From Thermotogae bacterium (lineage in GTDB: Bacteria; Thermotogota; Thermotogae; UBA12178), in assembly GCA_003641795.1 (NCBI GenBank), contig QNAP01000030.1:1-12391 (forward strand): DNA of 12,391 nt. The letters are read 5' to 3'. Under the pieces are notes generated by a model. It ran no database searches, was not told the DNA's origin, and was given only the letters and a program-made list of their open reading frames with translations. Below are positions 1-6,026 of this stretch, piece by piece (position 1 is the stretch's first letter; the number at the start of each line of letters is the position of its first letter). Made by a program: the position numbers and the translations under genes.

Positions 1-190
1 AGCGTCGTGCTTCAGCTTCGCTCTCATCCGCATCCGTGCGGCTTCGAGGTCGTTTTGTTTGGATGCTCACTCGGCGCTCGTGATGCTGTGTGATCGTGTG
101 GGATTCTGGAGTGGGGGGAGAAAAAGCGTTCGCTACATCCGTGTAGCTCGGTGCCCGTTTGTATGAGTGCTCGCTTTGGCGCTTCGCAGG
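1..190. repeat. GC-rich hairpin repeats, two imperfect tandem units
   Basis: No gene is visible here. Two related units each contain a short hairpin with a TCCG loop: CCGCA-TCCG-TGCGG at 28-41 and GCTACA-TCCG-TGTAGC at 132-147. Each is followed by related sequence with the landmarks CGTTT(T)GT, GATGCTC or GTGCTC, and GGCGCT. The stems differ in sequence but stay paired, as expected if the fold matters. In the first unit an outer pair CATCC (25-29)/GGATG (61-65) encloses the hairpin. Positions 38-107 match the reverse complement of 12270-12339 at 66 of 70 bases, so this is a dispersed repeat. REP-like or mobile-element end are both possible readings. Confidence 0.7.
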
Positions 191-304
191 ACAAGCATTC
201 CGCAATGTGGAATCAGAGAAGAAAGCAAAGAAGTCCGTTCAGTGACCGTGGATTGCCAGAATCTATCCCTACCTTTGCCATTGCTGAGTTGTGTACAACG
301 GCTG
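191..304. other. Gene-free stretch between repeat blocks
   Basis: No reading frame with recognisable protein character, RNA gene or clear hairpin was seen. It lies inside the left mobile-element block, between the hairpin repeats and the GTATTGA-type repeats, and has no visible counterpart in the right-hand copy. Confidence 0.4.
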
Positions 305-396
305 TTGTTACCATCCTATTCTGAGTCAATACACTGCTGAACGCTAAATCTCTGTGGCCGGTCACTTCGTTGTTACCATCCAATCTGAATCAATAC
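305..396. repeat. Two copies of a ~28-bp direct repeat, 64 bp apart
   Basis: GTTGTTACCATCC followed by TATTCTGAGTCAATAC occupies 305-332. Nearly the same sequence, with AATCTGAATCAATAC as second half, occupies 369-396. A third, partial copy lies in the right-hand element at 12241-12264 in opposite orientation. The two left copies enclose about 36 bp of unrelated sequence, a CRISPR-like geometry, but there are only two imperfect copies. The second copy and the right copy share the adjoining GCATCTC, so membership of a mobile element is the simpler reading. Confidence 0.6.
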
Positions 397-505
397 GAGA
401 TGCTCCATCTCTGCCTTGTTTGTTAACGAAGTTAGAAGGCAAAAGCTTGTCCAACTGATCAATGATCTTTACAATGTCGCTTTTTGTAAGTTTCTGTGGA
501 ATCAT
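362..505 (-). pseudogene. Transposase N-terminal remnant (left copy)
   Basis: Reading leftward from an ATG at 505, a 47-codon frame begins MIPQKLTKSDIVKIIDQLDK, continues LLPSNFVNKQGRD, then diverges and stops at 362. The same peptide core occurs in the right-hand copy (12104-12172 versus 407-475; 66 of 69 bases identical). After GRD the left copy lacks about 58 bp that the right copy keeps. A full transposase would be several hundred residues and no catalytic region remains, so this is a non-functional stub. The transposase assignment rests on a lysine-rich N-terminus repeated in an inverted dispersed element; the insertion-sequence family cannot be named from the sequence alone. Confidence 0.6.
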
Positions 506-550
506 TCACATGGACATCCTTTCTTATTTTGAGGTGTTTCAATGCTACTA

Positions 551-591
551 CCATTGAATGTGGGAGGCCCACTTTTTTCGTGACGCCCTAT
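551..591 (-). mobile_element. Conserved outer block of the left mobile-element copy
   Basis: Forty-one bases match 11989-12029 in inverted orientation with three differences. Read in element direction the block begins ATAGGGCGTCACG and ends CCCACATTCAATGG. The similarity fades past ATAGGG on both sides, so this is probably near the element's outer end, with chromosomal sequence beginning at about 592-600. A small internal hairpin GTGGG-AGG-CCCAC is visible at 560-572. The 45 bases between this block and the transposase stub are also related between the copies, but more diverged. Confidence 0.6.
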
Positions 592-632
592 GTACGTTCA
601 AACAAAGAGGTGCATTTAACTGTTTCCAGACG

Positions 633-641
633 TGGTACAAT
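633..641 (+). promoter_or_regulatory. Candidate extended -10 promoter for the flavin oxidoreductase gene
   Basis: TGGTACAAT is an extended -10 element (TG-N-TACAAT). No good -35 hexamer sits 16-18 bases upstream; the best is a weak T-rich stretch near 613-619. Transcription would start near 648, leaving a leader of roughly 60-80 bases before the coding region. It lies just outside the mobile element, so the gene may have kept its own promoter. Confidence 0.4.
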
Positions 642-706
642 GAAGCGCTATATCACACAAGATTGGCAGATACAACGTGTGGCAAATCGAATACGACGTT
701 GTGAGG

Positions 707-1825
707 ATGGTACGGAGGAGGTGTGGGCAGATCGCTGAAAGACGAACGATACCAACACTACATATTGGCGATTTAGAGACGAGGATTCCCATCGTTCAAG
801 GTGGTATGGGCGTTGGAATCTCGCTTTCGAATCTGGCTGCCGCGGTTGCAAATGAAGGGGGTATAGGTGTAATCGCAACGGCCGGGATCGGGATGTCTGA
901 ACCTGATTTCGACAGGGATATGAAAAAAGCGAACCAGATAGCTTTGAGGAAGGAAATTAGGAATGCTCGAGGATTGAGTGATGGAATCATAGGCGTTAAC
1001 ATAATGGTCGCGCTGTCCGATTTTGATGATTTGGTGGCGGCGGCTATCGAAGAAAGGGCGGATATTGTCTTTGTGGGGGCGGGGCTTTTGCTGAAGGACC
1101 CACGAGTAGTGTTTGGAGGCAAGCACAGCACCAAGACAAAAATTGCACCGATAGTTTCCTCGGCGAAAGCAACGAGAATAATTTTTGAATCATGGAAAAG
1201 GAAACATGGTTATCTACCCGACGCGGTGGTAGTCGAAGGTCCGATGGCTGGAGGCCATTTGGGATTCAAACCGGAACAGATCACTAACCCTGCGTATAAC
1301 TTGGACAGAATTGTCACCGACGTGATCACACTCGTTGAATCTTACACCAAAGGATCTGGCAAACACATACCTGTCATCGCTGCCGGTGGGGTGTACACGG
1401 GAGCGGATATTTATAGGTTGATGCGGTTGGGAGCCGATGCTGTTCAAATGGGAACGAGATTCGTGGCAACCTACGAATGTGATGCTTCTGACGCGTTTAA
1501 ACAGGCGTACCTCAACTGCAAAAAAGAAGATCTTATCATTATCAAAAGTCCGGTGGGATTACCTGGCAGAGCGATCAGAAACGGCTTCCTAGAGAATGTG
1601 AATGCAGGCGAGAAAAAGCCCGTATATTGTCCTTACAAGTGCTTGCGTACGTGTGATTTTCGGAGAGTCCCCTATTGCATTGCTCTTGCTCTCTTGAATG
1701 CAAAGAGAGGAGCTTTAGATGCGGGATTTGCGTTTGCCGGTGCCAATGCTTACCGTGTGGATAGGATTTTGCACGTGCGAGAGCTGATAGAAACTCTCGT
1801 ATTGGAATACCAACTTTGCAGTTGA
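707..1825 (+). CDS. NAD(P)H-dependent flavin oxidoreductase (nitronate monooxygenase/YrpB family)
   Basis: This is an FMN-dependent TIM-barrel enzyme of the 2-nitropropane dioxygenase/FabK-like superfamily, probably cytoplasmic. Seen in the sequence: the N-terminal FMN-loop motif PIVQGGMGVGIS, a central VVEGPMAGGHLG that in this family carries the His near the flavin, and the phosphate-binding PVIAAGGVYTG followed by GADAVQMGTRF. The C-terminal extension holds four cysteines (residues 308, 312, 316 and 324; CPYKCLRTC then PYC), which resembles clostridial and related family members and could bind a metal or cluster. The physiological substrate cannot be deduced; nitronate oxidation and enoyl-ACP reduction are both known in the superfamily. 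The start is uncertain: 707 is the only in-frame ATG, GTG 677 is possible, and the strongest ribosome binding site (714-723) lies downstream of both. The gene stands alone between the left element and a terminator. Confidence 0.85.
   Translation: MVRRRCGQIAERRTIPTLHIGDLETRIPIVQGGMGVGISLSNLAAAVANEGGIGVIATAGIGMSEPDFDRDMKKANQIALRKEIRNARGLSDGIIGVNIMVALSDFDDLVAAAIEERADIVFVGAGLLLKDPRVVFGGKHSTKTKIAPIVSSAKATRIIFESWKRKHGYLPDAVVVEGPMAGGHLGFKPEQITNPAYNLDRIVTDVITLVESYTKGSGKHIPVIAAGGVYTGADIYRLMRLGADAVQMGTRFVATYECDASDAFKQAYLNCKKEDLIIIKSPVGLPGRAIRNGFLENVNAGEKKPVYCPYKCLRTCDFRRVPYCIALALLNAKRGALDAGFAFAGANAYRVDRILHVRELIETLVLEYQLCS
714..723 (+). promoter_or_regulatory. Strong Shine-Dalgarno site with no standard start codon after it
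   Basis: GGAGGAGGTG would suit initiation at about 728-733. In the frame of the oxidoreductase the codons there are CAG (728) and ATC (731), and the next start-like codon is ATA (749), which would give a protein opening PTLHIGD after the initiator. No in-frame ATG, GTG or TTG lies between here and the conserved flavin-binding region. The site decides the start only if a rare ATC or ATA start is used; otherwise it is coincidental. Confidence 0.4.
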
Positions 1826-1859
1826 CCCCTTCTGTTTCCATTCTCCTCCGGGGTTTTTT
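1825..1859 (+). terminator. Probable intrinsic terminator after the flavin oxidoreductase gene
   Basis: ACCCC (1825-1829) can pair with GGGGT (1850-1854), followed immediately by a run of T (1854-1859). The stem is short and the loop about 20 bases, so it is a modest terminator. It lies directly at the stop codon and separates this gene from the efflux operon. Confidence 0.5.
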
Positions 1860-1885
1860 CACGTGTGGAAAGAGGATCTTCCGGT

Positions 1886-1935
1886 ATTCTAAGCTTTTTC
1901 TAAGCTTCCACAGTTAGAATCATCATTGAGTCAAT
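1886..1935 (+). promoter_or_regulatory. Promoter and operator-like repeats of the efflux operon
   Basis: TTCTAAGCTT occurs twice in tandem (1887-1896 and 1898-1907) with an 11-bp period, about one helical turn. ATTCTAA (1886-1892) is also the inverted copy of TTAGAAT (1914-1920), and TAGAAT at 1915-1920 is a plausible -10 box. Just downstream, where transcription would begin, ATTGAGTCAAT (1925-1935) is a perfect 11-bp palindrome. No good -35 is seen. Repeats overlapping a weak promoter suggest control by a DNA-binding regulator; no regulator gene is in the operon. Confidence 0.45.
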
Positions 1936-1955
1936 CCTCGGAGGAGGTGTTTGAA

Positions 1956-2990
1956 GTGAAGGCGAAACTCACCGTGTTATTTGCCATGTTGTTGATACTC
2001 GCAAATGCTTTGATAGCAGTGGATTTGAAGGAATTGTTGATTGGAGCTAAGCAAAATGATCCGGATTTTATGGACGCTGTGGAGAACTATCAACAGGCCC
2101 AGGACGATTACGACAAGCAGATGATATCTGCCAGCACGGAGAGAGACAAAGTCGATGTCGAGATCACCTTTCTAAATGCTCAAAAATCCTACCGTTCCTC
2201 TCTTTTGAGGTTCTATCAGAATCTCGTTGGAATGTACTACGATGTTCTCGGCGATATCTTGGATTTGCAGATCAAGGATAACAATTTGAAGATAGCGCAA
2301 GCAGACTTAGATGAGAAGACACAGCTTTATCAAAAGGGGCTCGTCGTGGAAGAAGATGTCAAGGAAGCTTCCATTACGTACCTTCAAGCAGAACTTGACA
2401 AAGAGGCAGCCGAATTCACTTTGAAAAGTGATTTAGAAGAGTTGGAGTGGAGAACAGGGCTCAATATAGATAGAGACCAAATTCATCTTCTTCCCACTTC
2501 CCTTCCTGCCCCTGATGAGTTGAACGTTTCCACGACTACCTACATGGAAAAGAACCTCGATGTTCGAATGGCCGAACTGAACCTAAGGCGGGCCGAGATG
2601 AACTTGGATTCCCTCACCAAAGCTTCCCAATACGATGTCAACAAGGCACAAAGGGCTTTTTCAAGTGCTGAAAGACATCTGTATTTAACAAAACATAATG
2701 CCTCAGTCGATCTTCAAGAAAAGCTTTTCAATCTTGATAAGTTGTACAACCTGTTAGTATTGGCAAAGGAAAGCTGGGAAGTCCAAAAATCTCGCTTTGA
2801 GGTCACCAAAACTGAGTATGAGAAAGGGTTGATTTCAGAGGAGGTTTTCCTAACGGCGGAAAACCAGCTTTTGTCAAAATCCAGAACTTACTTTCAATCT
2901 GAGCGTTCCTATATCTTGGCGTTAACGGAATTCCTTCTGAATTGCGGTTATGAACAACCTTTGGAGATGGTTTTAAACCCCGAAGGATGA
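1956..2990 (+). CDS. TolC-family outer membrane efflux protein-like, apparently without beta-barrel strands
   Basis: This is an exported coiled-coil protein related to the TolC/OEP family of export ducts. GTG 1956 is chosen as start because GGAGGAGGTG (1940-1949) lies six bases upstream and a clean signal peptide follows (MKAKLTVLF, hydrophobic core, cleavage likely near ALIA-VD). The 344-residue protein has two internal repeats marked by YQKGLVVEED (from residue 125) and YEKGLISEE (from 288), about 163 residues apart, as in TolC. It is shorter than the usual 420-490 residues. Where TolC has a strand hairpin in each repeat (here around residues 57-66 and 220-228) only short polar helix-like sequence is present. 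It begins the efflux operon and is followed after seven bases by a second TolC-like gene. It may build only the periplasmic alpha-barrel; that is inference. Confidence 0.8.
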   Translation: MKAKLTVLFAMLLILANALIAVDLKELLIGAKQNDPDFMDAVENYQQAQDDYDKQMISASTERDKVDVEITFLNAQKSYRSSLLRFYQNLVGMYYDVLGDILDLQIKDNNLKIAQADLDEKTQLYQKGLVVEEDVKEASITYLQAELDKEAAEFTLKSDLEELEWRTGLNIDRDQIHLLPTSLPAPDELNVSTTTYMEKNLDVRMAELNLRRAEMNLDSLTKASQYDVNKAQRAFSSAERHLYLTKHNASVDLQEKLFNLDKLYNLLVLAKESWEVQKSRFEVTKTEYEKGLISEEVFLTAENQLLSKSRTYFQSERSYILALTEFLLNCGYEQPLEMVLNPEG

Positions 2991-2997
2991 TGAGGAG

Positions 2998-4278
2998 ATG
3001 AAAAGGGCATTATCGGTCCTGGTAGCACTGTTTTCAGTCTCCACTCTTGTCCTGGGAAGTCTATTGGACCTCTTGGAAGAAAGACTCTCTCAGGACGTTC
3101 AGTACCTGCAAGCTCTCAAATCTCTTAACCAAGCGCAACAGAGATTGAGCAAGGATGAGAATTGGTTCATTCCTTACTTCGATCTTGGCGCCGACGTGGT
3201 CTTCGTAGATGAAGAATTCCAGGTCCAGGTGCACCCACGGTTTTCATTCGACATGAACGGTTGGAGTATCCACGTTTTAAACAACCTATCCGTTAATTCC
3301 GAAGACGCGGATTGGAGTGGATGGAGCTTTGAATTGAGCAGAGATCTCTTCCAGAGTGAGAAGATCGAGGATTTGGAAGATCAAGCCAGCTATCTTGAAG
3401 CATTGTGGAGTGTGAAGAACAATCGGGACCGTGTCTTTAAGAACTTGGTAAGCGAGATCTTCAATAGCTGGATCGCTCGTCAAAAACTTCAACTGCTGCG
3501 GGAAGAACTGGAGATTCGCCAACGCATCTACAAGGAGGAGGCCCATTGCGAAGGTATCACAGTTTCAAAGGAAGAGTTAAACACAGCACGAAAAGTTCTG
3601 CTTTCTTTGGAAGGTAATTTGGAAGATCTTGAGCGTCAATTGTTGGGAAAGGTAGAAGTTGACGAGCCTTTGCTGGAAGAGACTGTTGAGATTCTCGAAA
3701 GCCTTGTCGGGACACAGACGGGGGAAGATATTCAACGAGAAGATATCAAGGCGTTGGAACTGCGTTTGAAAGCAGCGAAAGAAGAGAAGGATAGATCGTT
3801 TTTACAGTATTTGCCGTCTCCCTCGCTTTCCATCAGATGGTTCGAAAACCCAGCGCCTGGACAGGGAGAGTTCTCCATTGGAATTTCTTTAGATTGGTCT
3901 TTGGTGGATAGGGGAGAGAGGAACACAAACGTTAAAAACATCGATTTGAACTATCGGATAGCCTTAGCGAATTATCAAAATACGCACGATGATTTAGAAG
4001 ATCAACTGCAAAGCCTCGAAATGACCATAGCATCTTTGAGAACCTCTCAAGAGATAGCGAAGATAGATCTCGAAATGGCTCAAACAGATCTGGAAAAAGC
4101 TCGAAGACGATTTGAAGAGGGATTCATCACTGAAGATGAGTTACGGTTGGCTGAAATTGAAGTGATGAAAAGAGAACTCGACGTGAAGCAAATACATTTT
4201 AATACCTTGATTACACAGCTGGAGTTGCAGATTCTCCATGGTGTGGATCTGGTAGCCCTCTTGGAGGTGACAAAATGA
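2998..4278 (+). CDS. TolC-family outer membrane efflux protein
   Basis: This is the probable outer-membrane channel of the exporter. ATG 2998 opens a signal peptide (MKRALSVLVALFSVSTLVLG). AGGAG directly abuts the start and the preceding stop is seven bases away, so translation is probably coupled to the upstream gene. The 426-residue protein has the helix-strand-helix plan twice. The first strand-rich segment, with alternating hydrophobic residues (FDLGADVVFV, then WSIHVLNNLSV and WSFELSRDL), lies at about residues 60-116. The second (PSPSLSIRWFEN, FSIGISLDWSLVDRG) lies at about 270-305. The C-terminal repeat has RFEEGFITEDEL, matching the KGL-EE motif of its neighbour. It differs from the gene before it in keeping barrel-like strands. 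The last four bases overlap the adaptor gene. Confidence 0.85.
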   Translation: MKRALSVLVALFSVSTLVLGSLLDLLEERLSQDVQYLQALKSLNQAQQRLSKDENWFIPYFDLGADVVFVDEEFQVQVHPRFSFDMNGWSIHVLNNLSVNSEDADWSGWSFELSRDLFQSEKIEDLEDQASYLEALWSVKNNRDRVFKNLVSEIFNSWIARQKLQLLREELEIRQRIYKEEAHCEGITVSKEELNTARKVLLSLEGNLEDLERQLLGKVEVDEPLLEETVEILESLVGTQTGEDIQREDIKALELRLKAAKEEKDRSFLQYLPSPSLSIRWFENPAPGQGEFSIGISLDWSLVDRGERNTNVKNIDLNYRIALANYQNTHDDLEDQLQSLEMTIASLRTSQEIAKIDLEMAQTDLEKARRRFEEGFITEDELRLAEIEVMKRELDVKQIHFNTLITQLELQILHGVDLVALLEVTK

Positions 4279-5339
4279 AGAACAGAGGAAAATCTTGGAT
4301 GATGTTTGTAGTTATAGCCGTACTGTTATTGGTGACGATGGGGTGCAGCAAGGGCCAAGAAGCAAATCAAAAAGAGACTCAATCCACAACCTACGAATAC
4401 ACCGTCAGGAAAGGTCCGTTGATAGAAACAGTGGATGTTTCCGGGCAAGTGGTTGCAGATGAAAGCTACGAGGTGAAGAGTCTTGTCTCTGGGATTGTAA
4501 AGGAAGTATACGTTGAAGAGGGAGACAAAGTGAAAGCAGGGGACGTCCTTGTGGAATTGGAAGACGAGGATTACCAGCTCAACTATTTAAGAGCTTTGCA
4601 AAACTATGAATTGGCCAAGGCGGAGGGTTCTGAACTTTTCATAAAGCAAAGGGAACTCGAATTGGCGATCGCCAGCCGTAATTTGGAAAGGACGAAGATA
4701 CGCTCGCCAATTGATGGTGTAGTGATCTCTGTGGAGGTGAAGAAAGGAGAACCCGTCGGTTCGAGCAGGGTAGTGGCACAGATTGTAAATGTGGATTCTG
4801 TGCACGTGGAAGGAGCCGTGGACGAAGTGGATTACGGCAAATTGGAGGTTGGACAACGAGCTGTGATTACGTTGGAAAACCTCTCGAATATGAAGGCAAT
4901 CGGAACGCTTTCCTACGTATCATCGGTAGCTCGAACCAGTGGTGGATTGACCGTCTTTCCAATAAAGGTGGACATTCAGAAGCGTTCTGGTATGGAAAAG
5001 GTTGTGCCAGGACTTTCTTGTGATATTAGTGTGATGGTTGTCAACAAGACCGATGTTATCACGGTTCCAGTGAACGCAATCCTTAGAGATCCGAAAGGTG
5101 GTTATGTGGTTAAAGTAAAGTCTGGCGAAGAGATAGAAGAACGCCCGGTAGAGGTGGGATACGTTGGAGACTTTGTTGCTGAGATCACTTCGGGACTTGA
5201 AGAGGGTGAGATCGTGGTCATAGATAAGAACGCAGCTTCATCTTTCCTTCAGGGTGGACTCAATTGGGATCGGCAGAAATTGCTTCAGAAGTTTCCTTCA
5301 GGATCAGCCCCCAACCCCATGAAGTTTTTGGGGAGGTAG
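4275..5339 (+). CDS. HlyD/MacA-type periplasmic adaptor (membrane fusion) lipoprotein
   Basis: This adaptor would link the inner-membrane ABC permease to the TolC-like duct. A GGAGGTG site ends six bases before the ATG, and ATGA overlaps the upstream stop. Residues 1-23 form a signal segment ending in VTMG before Cys24, a plausible though not ideal lipobox, so lipid anchoring is likely. The first half of the biotinyl-lipoyl domain is at about 69-98 (GIVKEVYVEEGDKVKAGD), followed by a short helical hairpin of roughly 20 residues per arm, then the second lipoyl half (RSPIDGVVISVEVKKGEPVG) and beta-barrel and membrane-proximal regions. MacA hairpins are usually longer. The 354-residue length suits the family. 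The substrate cannot be told; macrolides, peptides, lipids and siderophores are all known for relatives. Confidence 0.9.
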   Translation: MKNRGKSWMMFVVIAVLLLVTMGCSKGQEANQKETQSTTYEYTVRKGPLIETVDVSGQVVADESYEVKSLVSGIVKEVYVEEGDKVKAGDVLVELEDEDYQLNYLRALQNYELAKAEGSELFIKQRELELAIASRNLERTKIRSPIDGVVISVEVKKGEPVGSSRVVAQIVNVDSVHVEGAVDEVDYGKLEVGQRAVITLENLSNMKAIGTLSYVSSVARTSGGLTVFPIKVDIQKRSGMEKVVPGLSCDISVMVVNKTDVITVPVNAILRDPKGGYVVKVKSGEEIEERPVEVGYVGDFVAEITSGLEEGEIVVIDKNAASSFLQGGLNWDRQKLLQKFPSGSAPNPMKFLGR

Positions 5340-5345
5340 TGATCG

Positions 5346-6026
5346 GTGATCAAACTGGTGAGCGTGACGAAGATATACAAGATGGGGACGGAGGAAGTAC
5401 GAGCTTTAGATAGGGTCACACTGGAAGTGTATCCAGGAGAGATCCTGGTGGTGATGGGCCCCTCTGGTAGCGGTAAATCAACGCTGTTACATATAATGGG
5501 ATGTTTGGATAGACCAACTTCGGGACATGTATATATCGATGGAAAAGATGTATCGAGATTCAACGATCGGCAACTTGCTCGGGTGAGAAACACCATGCTT
5601 GGTTTTGTGTTTCAACAGTTCAACTTATTACCCCAACTCACGGCTTTAGAGAATGTGGAACTTCCCATGGTTTATGCTGAAGTGCCGCGAAAGAAGAGGT
5701 TGGAACGTGCCAAAGAGCTTCTCACTAACTTCGAACTGGCTGATAGAATGAAACACCGTCCCACCCAACTTTCAGGAGGTCAACAACAGCGAGTAGCCAT
5801 AGCCAGAGCCTTGGCCAATAATCCCAAAGTAATCCTGGCGGATGAGCCTACAGGGAACCTTGACACTATCAGCGGTGAAATCGTGATAGAGAATCTCGTG
5901 AGATTGAACCGAGAAAAAGGTATGACCGTAGTTGTTGTTACCCACGATCCTGAAATGGCAGCGATAGGTCACAGGGTGATACACATGAGAGACGGTCACA
6001 TGGTCAAGGAAGAGGTGGGAAGATGA
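5346..6026 (+). CDS. ABC transporter ATP-binding protein, MacB/LolD type
   Basis: This is the cytoplasmic ATPase that powers the efflux complex. All motifs are intact: Walker A GPSGSGKS (38-45), signature LSGGQQQR (142-149), Walker B VILADEPTGNLD (162-173) with catalytic Glu167, and switch His200 in VTHD. The 226-residue length and the GNLD form of the Walker B region place it in the family that serves MacB, LolCDE and FtsEX type permeases, where ATP hydrolysis drives a mechanical movement rather than classical translocation. Start is GTG 5346, with GGGGAGGT about ten bases upstream in the end of the adaptor gene. The ATPase and permease are separate proteins here, whereas E. coli MacB is a fusion. 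The stop overlaps the permease start (ATGA). Confidence 0.95.
   Translation: MIKLVSVTKIYKMGTEEVRALDRVTLEVYPGEILVVMGPSGSGKSTLLHIMGCLDRPTSGHVYIDGKDVSRFNDRQLARVRNTMLGFVFQQFNLLPQLTALENVELPMVYAEVPRKKRLERAKELLTNFELADRMKHRPTQLSGGQQQRVAIARALANNPKVILADEPTGNLDTISGEIVIENLVRLNREKGMTVVVVTHDPEMAAIGHRVIHMRDGHMVKEEVGR

Noticed and set aside
305..396. CRISPR array
   Set aside because: Only two imperfect copies, no cas genes in the window, and flanks shared with the right element; listed as a repeat instead.
496..738. Open frame upstream of the oxidoreductase
   Set aside because: It joins mobile-element sequence to chromosomal sequence and overlaps the promoter and the oxidoreductase frame, and it has no ribosome binding site.
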